Positions 37,301-47,879 of a stretch of 64,000 nt of DNA are shown piece by piece. The position numbers and the translations under genes were made by a program. This DNA comes from Escallonia rubra (lineage: Eukaryota > Streptophyta > Magnoliopsida > Escalloniales > Escalloniaceae), in assembly GCA_033065855.1 (NCBI GenBank), contig JAVXUO010001517.1, forward strand, positions 124,001 to 188,000, read 5' to 3'. Position 1 is the first letter of the stretch. Each line of letters begins with the position of its first letter. The notes beneath the pieces were generated by a model. That model was given only the letters and a program-made list of their open reading frames with translations. It was not told the origin of the DNA and ran no database searches.

Positions 37301-40300
37301 AAACAAAGAGGCGCTAAAATGACAGTGGAGGATTTGGCATTGAGAGATGATGCATGTTGTAGATAAAAGATTTTATGTTCATCCTAGAGTCTGGCTCTAT
37401 ATTTTGGGATATAATTAACCTCTGTTGGATATCGTTAACCTTATCAGAAAATGCAAATTCTCTTAGCCTCTTGGATGCATCTATCTCAAATTTTTAGGAG
37501 GGACATCTCAATGCTCATAGTTAGCTGCCGATGCTGTTGTTCGGTAAGACTTGACACATACAGCTTTTAGCAGAAGCAATTCTTTTTTAAACCACATATT
37601 TCTCGGTATTCAGGATAACATCATATGCTCTCCCCCAAACCACCACCTCCCCACCCCTTATACAATTTTGGTGGTAATAAACTGGAAGGGGTCCATGCCA
37701 AACCCCAGCCCCACCATCAAGATTGTGTCCATTTAAAAGTATCACTAATTTGTTTTCTTCTCACACAAAATACATTATGCAGGAATCCAATGTCGTATTT
37801 AAAACTTACCAAACTATCAGAATCATCAGTTACCAAAGGATCTTTTCTTAAGCTACTTGCTGCACCATGACTTGTCGTTCTAGAGTTCATATCGTCCCAC
37901 ATATACTCCTCTTCCTCAGAATTCTTCCAGCTCTTATTCATCCCACTACTGCTTCTGTTTGCAAGGCTGGGTATAGGCTGTAGCTTTGCATCAGCGTTTG
38001 TGGACCCAGGGGCGGAATAGTTTGGAAAACCACGCTTAATATCAAAACCATTCCTTTGGCTGGATATTGTCTCTGCAACTCCAAGGCCTGAATGCCTCGA
38101 AAGCTCAGGGGTGTAATCATAATCTTCATAGGATGAACCAATGTTCTTCTCACGAACAGGCTCGCTAATCGCACCTCTTTGAGGACGCTGAATATTCTGC
38201 AACATACACAAGTCCATATAAACACAGATCTCAATATAAAAAGCATATGAAAGTCCAATAAAAACCTTCCGTACATGCACCTTAGCAAGAGGATCAGCCC
38301 GTGGCCTGCCAGTGCTAACATTGGCTGTTCTATCCAGTTTTCCTGTCTCCTCAGGTGAGCTAAGCAGGGTCGCAGTCACATCATCGGCTGCTCCTTTTCC
38401 CTTCATTAGAAAGGTCCAAGTGAATCATATTAAGGTCAAAATAAGATCGACACACAATTATAAAACTGAAAATAATGATAAATTTCCACAGCTGTGACAT
38501 CTGCAATAGGCCAAGCGAGAAACTATCAGATTCTCAAGAGTTTAAGAAATGACAGCTTGTGCGGATGAGCACACGTGCACATGTTTGTACTTTGTGCAGT
38601 GAATGGTCTCTTGTTTATAGTAGAACAGCGGCAAGTACTAACATAATCCTGCCCAAACAATTAACTAGGTGATCACACAATCCAACATATGACTATTCAG
38701 GGCAATAAATTTATGATAAATGAAAACGAATATTCTGGTATTCTCAGAAAGTTTCCCAACCACAAGATTCAGAATTACAAGATAAGTACGAAGTTAAACG
38801 TCAAACAAATGAACACTGGTCCTAAATTGTTTTAACCACAAATATTCACCAACTGAAAGGCATATTTGCGTGAAACGTGTTATAATGTACAAAATTATTG
38901 CTGGACTTTTGTGGTTTTCTAATTCCATTTTCGTGATAGATCTCTCCCTTATCCTTATTCTATAACCCATGACTGCCATGCATAAATGCTAAAAGGAGTA
39001 TGCAATCACTGCACAGTATGAACCTTATCAACAAAATCGCATAGGATGACTAAACTGAAATGCAAGAGATTTCACAAAGATTTATAGAACTCTGTAAAGC
39101 TTTCCCTGCTCAACTCCATGACGAATGACTTGTCTACATCCACTCTATTGTCATGAAACGTGTGAAGCGAATGGGGTTCCCCAATCTGCTAATATGTCAG
39201 GTTATGCACCAATGGTGACTTTACTAGAAATAAACCTAGCGCAATAGCTTCTCATTTTTTTATTATTAATGAGTTATTGGTACTGTTACCAAAAAGACTG
39301 TAACAAAAAGAACACAGCACGAATACAACAACGAAGTAATTAGATATGATAACCAAAATTCTCTTTCACGCAACAGGGAAAACCACGTTCATACAACAAA
39401 AGAAGCAAACTTTGGATTTCCCTTACCCTGCTTGACTGCTGGAGACGCTGCCTCGCCTCCAAATATTTTGGATTTACATGAATACTGTGCGCAGGGCGTT
39501 GGGACTGTGAATCAGGCCTAGATGCTGTTGTTCCTGAAGATGACCCATTAGCAGCAGGTGGAAAGTTAAGTTCTTTCTCAATCATCTGAAGTGACTGAGG
39601 AGGGAACACTCCTTTCCAAGTTCCAAAAAGATGCCGCATTCCAGGATGTGTTGCAGGGTCAACCTGTCTATATGCCTTGCAGAAGACCTAAAGGGACAAC
39701 TAGTTTGATAAGTGACAAATGGAAGACGAGCATGTAAAAGAACATAGCAAAGCAAATCATCCGTTATTTGGGCGAGCGTGTATTTGTGCGCCTGTGTCTG
39801 TTTCTTCCTTTTTTTACTTAAAACCATCTGCTAGTAGTTAAGTGAAAGTATATTAGCAGATGAGTACATAAAAAGGGAAGGGTAACTTCAACTTTCAGAA
39901 TATATCACGAATACACATCTAGTACATTTCAGAAGGAGACATAAATAACAAAGTGCTCTCAAGTGCTTTTCAAAGTTAGGTACTATACAGACATAACAGA
40001 TCATTTCATCTGAGACTTAAAAGCGATGACACTACGCATAGCATAAGATCTAACCTCAGGCAGTCTGGGCGCAAAGTATTTTATGTAATCCCTCCCAATA
40101 TTCTTCACAATACTGTCTAATAGATAGAGTGATGGCAGCTTTTGATCGCTAGGAACCTGTAAATAATTTCCGAAGGTCAGTAACCGTGCATCAGCCCAAA
40201 CGCTTCAAACAGCTGAGAGATGCAACTGTGGTCATACAAAACATCCAAAACTAGTTCATTTTCAGTAAAGTCATGAGTCCATTAGAAAACTTCATAGATA

Positions 40301-42354
40301 TTTTGTCTTATATGACTATGATTACCCTGATTCCTGTTTTCTCATTTTTCTTCTTTTGATGATTCTATTCATTACGGAGCCTCCAGGCACGGAGATGGAT
40401 GAATCCTTTGTACAGTGGGAGTATATCAGAACTGGATATGGTGATCTCACTGCTGAGTCCGAAAAAGAAAATGGCCAGGGACTATGAACACATGTCACGA
40501 GAAATTGTTATGTATGCTTTTCTTGTAAATGATGTAGTCAAACAGCATGCAGCTCCTATCCATAGACAAACTCCAGTAACATTATTTGAGCAACTTTGTA
40601 GGTCTTGGCACCCTCTAAAGGGGACCATAACAAGACTGGATATAAATAAATGTCAATTCTCACATGCGAAATTACACCAAGCTGCCATAAAAAATTGCGG
40701 GAAAAAAACTGAGCTGAACCTCCAAGAGTCCAAGCTGAAATAAATTTGAGCACTAGCAGGATGCTTCTGATGAAATTCTTCTGAGTAATTCACAAGGACG
40801 CTAAAACTTCACGCCTAAGTCACTATATACATTGGTAGCCAAAGTACTTCCACATGATAGAATAGGAAAAGGAAAGTGGGGTTTTCCAACTGCAACTAGC
40901 ATAAGTTTTCCAATTCGAATCATCTTCTCCAATTCCTAACAGAATTGACTCCTATGGCAGAAGCACCAAGAACGAAAAGGCAAATGACAGAAAGCCAACT
41001 TCTTCCACAAATGAGAAAACTACTCAAACAACATATCAAAGTACATATATTTCGCGTACTGTAAACAACAATACCAGAAAAGAAAAGAAAAAAAGAGAGA
41101 AAGACGTTCTTTTAATCATTCCAGAGATTGTTTACTCTTCTCCTTAAATTGTACCCATCTGAAAGCACAAAAATGCAAATGCCGCTTGTGTGAAATTAAC
41201 CACTAGAAAAGCAATTGCACTTTCTGGATTTCCTTCAGCCACACACTTATTGCATAATGTAAGTACTTTCACAACATATGGCCTTCCCCTAACCACAATA
41301 TGGTACAACGCAGAGAGCTAGTTCAGAAAATGGAAATAAAAATCACAAGGGTGAGCACAAAAGAAAATGAAATGAATTTACATCTCAGCATTATTGTACA
41401 ATGAGATGAATTTACACCATAGCATTTCTAACAAGCTAAAGATGTAATCTTTCTTTGTAAATAAACTGTAAAAAGCAGAGGGACGAGGGTATTAAAGGCA
41501 CTGGTACTGTAAACTAGATAAGTAAGACCTGGAAGTGAAAAACGTTCGACTGCATCTTTATATTGCTCGGACGGTTTAATGTTCAACCATTCATCTTCAT
41601 ACTAATGATTTTGCTTATCAAAAGAAAAATTGTTCAACAATTCGTTCCCACTGGCGCTCGTAGTTGTTACCATACCCTCAAATTGACAACTTACGTAAAA
41701 CATCACATTGCAAAACACTGGAAAGACACTGGAATTAGTATGAGAAGGAAGAATGCATTAATATCAACCTCGTTGTACAACATAAACCATGATACTCCAC
41801 TAAATTGACACTAACCTGAACAGTAGATTGCCAATCTAGATCTCTAATGCGAATAAAGAAATGGAAAAATGTTACTTTATATTCTTTACCACTAGAGCTT
41901 TACATTTGCAGGCAATGTTAGCACCGTACTAAACATTTGGTTAATTCAAACTAAATTTCACCTCGAGGATATTTGCACAGATGGTGGCCGCGATGGCCTT
42001 GGCCGCGTGCAGGTTCTCGCCCGCAATTATCGTCAGGTTCGTTATTATCGGCTTCGAATTGAACGTCAGCTCCCCCAGCGCCGTCCTGTACTGACTCACC
42101 AGCTCCTGGTGCTGCTGGTGCTGCTGATGGTAAGTCCCGCGCCCCAAATCGCCGGCCTCCGAGTCGCGGTCCCGCTCGCTCAGTCGAGATCGCAAGCTAG
42201 CCAAGCTGCTCGCCGAAGACGACGGCGGCCGCTGAACGAACTGCCGGCCGTTGGAGCTCCTGTCCGGCAGGATCGCTTCGTCGGATAATCTCGGCTTCTT
42301 CAAGCCCGGCTCTCTCGATCTGTCGAGCAATCGGCGAGTGCTCTCCATCTCCAT
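34366..42354 (-). CDS. PCFS4: PCF11-like polyadenylation and cleavage factor (PCFS4 type)
   Basis: A nuclear mRNA 3'-end processing factor. PCF11 proteins bind the RNA polymerase II C-terminal domain and cleavage factors, and Arabidopsis PCFS4 affects alternative polyadenylation of FCA and flowering time. Exons in transcript order: 42354-41962, 40156-40055, 39687-39427, 38400-38275, 38196-37810, 37025-35046 and 34380-34366. All are phase 0, giving about 1087 residues. The CTD-interacting domain spans about residues 80-205 (exons 1-3; [15 protein letters not shown], then [15 protein letters not shown]). A long Ser/Pro/Gln-rich middle follows. A C2H2-type finger ([21 protein letters not shown]) lies near residue 930, and a second CxxC...HxxxC motif lies near 1010-1065. 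The last coding exon adds only EKGI. The start is the first ATG after the telomere-like leader; a second ATG two codons on is also possible. The exon 4 donor is uncertain (38281, 38275 or 38266, all in frame). Confidence 0.95.
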
Positions 42355-42364
42355 ACAAAAACTC

Positions 42365-42398
42365 AAACCCTAACCCTAGCCCTAGCCCTAACCCTAGA
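42365..42398 (-). promoter_or_regulatory. Telomere-like box array in the PCFS4 leader
   Basis: On the plus strand AAACCCTAACCCTAGCCCTA continues to AACCCTAG, a run of telomere-type units 11 bp upstream of the start codon. Telo boxes (AAACCCTA) occur near the start of many plant genes for translation and growth. Here the array lies in the inferred 5' UTR. Confidence 0.75.
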
Positions 42399-42680
42399 TT
42401 AGTCTAATGGTACATACAAAATCGAAGTATATGAAACAAAATAGGTCAAATTGGGGCTTCATGTGAGCCTTACAAATCGGAAAAACTGACCCTAGCACTA
42501 ATTTTAGCTATACATACAGAGAATTAAGAATTAGCAAGGCAATCTAATTGATTGGTGAAAGGGCTGGAGAGTTTCACTACAAAACTTTGCGAATCGAGGG
42601 GAGAGGAAGGGGAGAGCTCCGGCTTGTTGATGGAATCGAGCCCAATTCATACAGAGCTCACAGTGGCCAGTCGTCCATGA

Positions 42681-42687
42681 ATATATA
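42681..42687 (-). promoter_or_regulatory. TATA box of the PCFS4-like gene
   Basis: Minus-strand TATATAT lies about 330 bp upstream of the ATG. It is followed upstream by CT-type and CA-type microsatellites. It predicts transcription start near 42650. Confidence 0.45.
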
Positions 42688-42692
42688 GAGGG

Positions 42693-42717
42693 TCTCAGAG
42701 AGAGAGAGAGAGAGAGG

Positions 42718-42750
<33 letters not shown>
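42693..42750. repeat. Compound (GA)n/(TG)n microsatellite
   Basis: A GA run followed by a TG run, just upstream of the predicted TATA box of the minus-strand gene. It is likely to be length-variable. Confidence 0.95.
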
Positions 42751-42751
<1 letters not shown>

Positions 42752-42810
42752 AGACCGTCAAAGGGGGTTTGTAATAGACGATAGAAAGGGGAGGGAAAGA
42801 AATTATGGCC

Positions 42811-42882
42811 TGGGCCAATGGGTGGGCAGGGTTGGGCTCAAATAAGAATGAACTTATTAGAGCCTTTGATCTGGGCCACGTG
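42811..42882. promoter_or_regulatory. Site II motifs and G-box upstream of PCFS4
   Basis: TGGGCC at 42811 and 42872, TGGGCT at 42833, and the G-box CACGTG at 42877-42882. Site II motifs (TGGGCC/T), bound by TCP factors, often accompany telo boxes in plant growth-related promoters, which is the combination seen here. Confidence 0.55.
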
Positions 42883-43591
42883 GCTAGGTTGGCCGACGAG
42901 GGAACCCACGTATCGGACCGTACCAACCAGACCCAGTCAGATCGACCCGGGTTATTTTGACTTGGACCGGTCCATCGCGACCGACATGATGGTAGAAAAT
43001 ATTATATGGTCACATACTATTGTGTTTTCAACTACTAAAAATTGTTGGCTATATTGTTAAAGGGCAATAAGAAGGAAAACTTATTTGCGTTGCATATGTG
43101 AATTGGATTTACATTGGTTCGGAATACTCAATAGGACTGAGAAGAAACAAAATTAGCCTCTTCTTTGCCTTCCCTCTATAACCTCTATATTTCATCTTCC
43201 CGTTCTCTTTTCAACACAAATGGAAATGATAAAATGATTGACGACGGAGTGAAGGATGTACGTGGAGAAGATGCATAAAGGTTGTCAAGCTTCCGAGAGA
43301 TGTCCAGGTTATCTCAATATGCTCGGACCTTTATTTGCATTTCAAACACACGGCAAAATTATTTTCCTGTCGACCTCTATTGATTCTAACAGGATTAGAA
43401 AAAATTTGGAACTTTGAAATTTGATGCAGGAAGAAAGAAGCGTGAGTATTTGATTTTAATACTACGTCAATTCTCTGAAATGACGAAAGAGTATGGAGGA
43501 TGAGATAGTGAGGGAACATGACGTATAAGTGTGGTGTCGGGGACAGGCGGATTGGGGGTATGGCAGTTGTTAGGATGAAGCAGAATGAAGA
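42883..43591. other. Intergenic DNA, no gene seen
   Basis: AT-rich. Short frames show no domain. Confidence 0.5.
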
Positions 43592-43599
43592 AAGTGGAG

Positions 43600-44540
43600 T
43601 AGAGATGTCAAATGGGCCAGGCGGCCCGCGGGCTGGCCCGGCACGGCCCGTTTTTGGCCCGGGCTGGCCCGGCCCATTTTTGGGCCCGGACTGGCCCTAA
43701 CCCCTAGGGCTTGGGCCAGGGCCAGGGCCAGGCCGAATTTTTCGAGAAACAGGCCCGAGCCCGGCCCGGCCCTAAAACAGCCCCTTTTTGGCCCGGCCCT
43801 AACATGGCCCGGCCCCCTTTTGGCCCGAAATCTGGCCCCCTTTTGGCCCAAAAACTGACCCCCTTTTGGCCCTATTTTTGGCCCTTTTTTGGCCCTACAC
43901 ACAGGCCCTCTTTTGACCCTAAGGTTGGCCCTATTTCTGGCACTTTTTTGGCCCTACACACATGCCCTCTTTTGGCCCAATATTATTATATACACACACA
44001 TTATTATATATAATTGTGCGTGTCCAACGATGATCGAATGAATATTAAATCTTAACATTAATTATGATGATCGTTCTTCTTTGTTGCAATAATCAAATGC
44101 CATGCAAACATTTGCGAAAATTTAAATAGCTATTGTATTAAGCAATTCAATAGATGTAATTGTCATTTTCTATTTACCAAACTTTCGAAAAATGCTACTT
44201 ATAAATTATAATGTTAGTAGGCCAAAAAAGACTTGTCAATATTACACCAAATTAACACGTATCAATCTCAACCAATTAATTTGATGTATTCTTGTTGGCC
44301 ATCGACACAAATAAATAACAAGAAGTTGGGAAACAAAAAAAAAATTTGGGCCTGGGCCCGGCCCAAGCCCGGCCCTAAACATTGGGCCTAGGGCCTGGGC
44401 TTGGACTGGGCCCAAGTATACCAGTTTCAGGCCCGGCCCGCCCGGTTTTCACTCCTTCAGGCCCGGCCCCGGCCCGATTTCGTTGGAGGCCCTCTGGGCC
44501 CGGGCTGGGCCGACCCAAGCCCGGCCCATTGACACCTCTA
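43600..44540 (-). mobile_element. GGGCC-rich hAT element, copy 2
   Basis: A 941-bp element in reverse orientation to copies 1 and 3. It has the same ends (TAGAGATGTCAAATGGGCC and, reversed, TAGAGGTGTCAATGGGCC). The 8-bp duplication AAGTGGAG is perfect (43592-43599 and 44541-44548). Its ~400-bp AT-rich centre differs from copy 1 at only a handful of bases by eye. The proline/glycine-rich frames (43570-44013) are repeat artefacts. Confidence 0.93.
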
Positions 44541-44548
44541 AAGTGGAG

Positions 44549-46590
44549 GATGGTAGCCTCTGAAAATTGATAAGTCAGGGACATTTTTGTCATTTGTTAC
44601 CATTGGGGCTAGCTCGCACGTGCAAATGTTCTTATCGCATCATTCTTATTTGTGAGATGATCTTGTATATCTCTGTGTTTCTTTTCATCATATCTCCATC
44701 TCAACTTGGTGATGTTAGATGATCCGGACCATAACGATGCAATATATGCTCGTAGAAGATATCACAATGGGTCCCTTAACTGGGAGTTATTCTAATTTTC
44801 TTTAACCCGAGTTCAATAAGTAGGAAAGAAAGTCATAAGTTTATCCTTGAATTACAAGATCAAGGTAAAACCCCAAAAAAGTGCAACTCTATTTGTTGCC
44901 ATACTTCTCTCTTTCTTTCAAGCTTGTCAATTGTTCTTTGTTGCCACAACCCACAACACCATAGTCACGTATATACTCTTTTTACCATTTATACCTCTAA
45001 GAGCCCCAACCCATCACCACCACAATATCGCTGCTGCCACTGCTACCATAAACTTAGCTGTCGCACCACCATGAACTGTAGCAGACATCAAAGGTTGCGT
45101 TGGTATGTTACTGGCTTCTTTTTCTTTTCAGAATACAATGGGTACCTTTGCTTTTGTTGATATATATCTTGTATTTATGGCTAAAGATAAAAAGTGTAGG
45201 CCGAGCTGTCCTCAGCTTTGTTCGCTTCGCTCAAGGTCGCGGTCCATTGGATTTATCTATTTTTTTTTACCTCGTGTAGCGGGTTTTATCGGGGCTTCTG
45301 GGGTAGAGCTTCCGACCCGAATTTTTGGGTCTCCGTACATGAGTAGGATTAGGTTTTCCTTGAGTTGGACATAGCTATAAATACGACGTGTTCTCTTGTA
45401 TAACCAGATGGAAAATAATTGAAAGATACACATGAGGGAACGTTGTAAATCTGACTTGTGCAAAGTGGATTTGAGTTCTCTCTAAATTCTTGTGCTCTTG
45501 CGTTTGCTTATTGTATTTTATTCATATTTATCAAAAATGATTTCATAACAACTTTGAATACTGGGTTTGAAAATGAAGAGAAAAGGGAGAAAGAAGCAAT
45601 AAAAGCCAAAATTATTTATTGTCCTTTGTGCTAAAAGTAGAGAGTAATGCGTGGTATCCCCAAAATTAAGTGTCAATGGATAGAAATCATTTTATATGTT
45701 CTCACTCGAAAGTTTTTGGTTAAATATACTTCCCTTGTTTCATAATTTTGGGCCTTTGACATTTTGCAAATTCTAAGGAAGATTGATGTGAGATAGGTGT
45801 ATGTGTAAATCGAGTGTTGCATGACAATTCAAGTAAAGAAAAAGCAATGATTAATATCAACATTTACATGTTCGTAATGTATTCTTGGAATTTGTAAAAA
45901 TTAAGAAGGCATAAAAACCGGAGGGATTATTGACTCACATCCTCTTATGCTAATGCCATGCCTCCTTGTTTAGACTTGACAAATTTTGGCTCGTACCGAC
46001 GGGTCTACCCGGCCTATTTAAAAATTCTGGCATGGGTATCCAAATATCTTACCCACTAAAAATAGACCCTTACCCAGTCTGACCTATCATTTCTGGTTCG
46101 GTTCAGGTATGGGTTACCCGGTTTACCCCCTAATCCGATTCGGGTACGAGTTACCCCGCTACCCGTTAATTTAAGTATATATAGTTTAAGATACTTTTAC
46201 CCTTACCCATTTCTTTTGTTTTCACAAACCCCTATCACCTATCAGTGTCACTCTCACTCTCATCACCCCATCTTCCTCATCTGTCGCTGCACCTATCCCT
46301 CTGTCCCTCACACTCTTCGTCCACCTCCGACCACCACCTTCCAGCCCTACCTGTCGTCGCCCCTCTCTTCAACTTAAATCTACATATCCTCTCACAGATC
46401 GGCTGCGGAGTCGCCAAGCCCTGTTCACCATCGTTCGTCACAGATTCCTACAAGGAAGGTGAGTTATAGATTCCTAGAAATGCAAATCTACTAACCTATC
46501 ATTCTCTCTAAGTTCATATAGAAGTGTAAGATCAGTTTAGGATGAACTGAAAATTCACATTCTTATATCTAAAAGGTAGATTATGGTTGG
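44549..46590. other. Intergenic DNA with possible LTR remnant
   Basis: The segment around 45375-45550 has TATAAATA followed about 165 bp later by a TTTCATAACA end, reminiscent of a Copia LTR. No start or duplication could be set. A GGGTA/TACCC-rich stretch lies at 45990-46170. No gene is recognised. Confidence 0.4.
45729..45927. mobile_element. Diverged Stowaway-like MITE
   Basis: The ends CTTCCCTTGTTTC and, reversed, ATCCCTCCGGTTT resemble Stowaway termini and are flanked by TA. About 199 bp, noncoding. Confidence 0.45.
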
Positions 46591-46599
46591 TGAAACAAA

Positions 46600-47800
46600 A
46601 AAAAAAAACCTAGAGGGGGGTGAATAGGATTTTAAAACTACTTTAAAAACTAACAAACAACAAACCTCAATCTCAATAACTTAAATAAGCAAACAACCAA
46701 TCTCAACACAAATGTAAAACGATAATGTAAAAAGAGAAGGATTTAGAGATACTTGACAAGGAGGTTTAAATGGTTCGGCTTGATATACCCTCAAGCATAC
46801 GTCCACCCCTTCAAGGAAGTTCCTTGAAAGGCCCTAGAATCCACTAGTATGATCTTCCTTACGGGTCAAGATCGAACCTCTTACAATCCCTTGATGCTAT
46901 GCCCACACCAAGAACAAGCTTTGACAAACCCAAAGCTCCAAAGCTTGACAACCCCAAGCTTTGATACAAGAACCTTTAGATGAAAATTTGTGTACAAGAT
47001 TTCACTCTCAATAAGTAGATGAGTACAAGTTTAAACACTAGAACAAGAGAGATGAGTGTATGATGACTTTATGAAAGTGTATATCTCTCAAGTGTAAGCT
47101 CGCAATAAATACTCTCTTGAAATGGATGAGAAAACAATGAAAATCAAGAGAGATTGAACAATTGCTTTGATCTTTGAGAATATGAAAGATATGAGAGCTT
47201 TGAATGCAATTGATGAATCAAAACAATGTCCAAAATGAGTATTTATAGAGGTGAGAATAAATATGACCGTTTGGGGTAGGTGGAGGATTAAATGCCCCAA
47301 AACGGTAAATGCAGTCGACTGTATTCCCAAAGTAGCCGTTGAAAATTCAAATTTCCAACTTGCAGTCGACTGCAATGCAATGCAGTCGACTGTAATAGGC
47401 TACTGGAAGTATTGCAGTCAACTACATTCCAATGCAGTCGACTGTAATACCTCACTGCCCAAATTACAGTCGACTGCATTCCTGAAAATGCAGTTTCCTT
47501 GTTTTTAAAGTATGAAAAACTTTTATGTATGCAAGGGAAACATATGGGCAAGTTCTAGGCATACAGTCATTGTAACGATCATCTCTCTACGTCTAGTTTA
47601 CAAAGAAGGAAATAAAGCGTTGTAAAATTCAATCGACGAATTTTTTCTTTGATGCGTTCCGTTGAGAGTCTTTGAATAATTTGCTCATCTAATTGTCCAT
47701 TTGCATGAGTATGAGATAGTTCCTATTTCTTCATCAACTCAATGCATGTTAGACAACATAAACATCAATGTTAGTTATCATCAAAACCAAATATAATCCT
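46600..47800 (-). mobile_element. LTR-retrotransposon-like fragment (possible solo LTR)
   Basis: On the minus strand it begins near GGTTTTGATGATAACTAACA and ends near CCTATTCACCCCCCTCTAGG followed by a T-run. I recall both as frequent in LTR regions of plant retrotransposons. There are no coding domains, and I could not assign TG/CA ends or a target duplication. It contains the palindrome array listed separately. Confidence 0.45.
47312..47476. repeat. CAGTCGACTG palindrome array
   Basis: Five perfect copies of the 10-bp palindrome CAGTCGACTG (47312, 47363, 47383, 47435 and 47467) and one diverged copy (CAGTCAACTA at 47415), within 165 bp. Copies are separated by 10-41 bp and often flanked by TGCA or AATG. 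The array lies inside the LTR-like fragment. Confidence 0.9.
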
Positions 47801-47879
47801 AGGTTAAATAACCGTAGGGTTAACAGTTGGGTTCGTTATCTTACTTAATGGGTTCATTAATAGTGGAATCAAATCTGTC

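Noticed and set aside
40399..40743. 114-codon open frame on the plus strand
   Set aside because: It lies within PCFS4 intron 1 on the opposite strand. I recognise no family and see no promoter or splice context.
43570..44013. Gly/Pro/Arg-rich open frames on both strands, also at 22260-22559, 22838-23314 and 52116-52518
   Set aside because: They are produced by the GGGCC/GGCCC arrays of the hAT elements and sit inside elements with target duplications.
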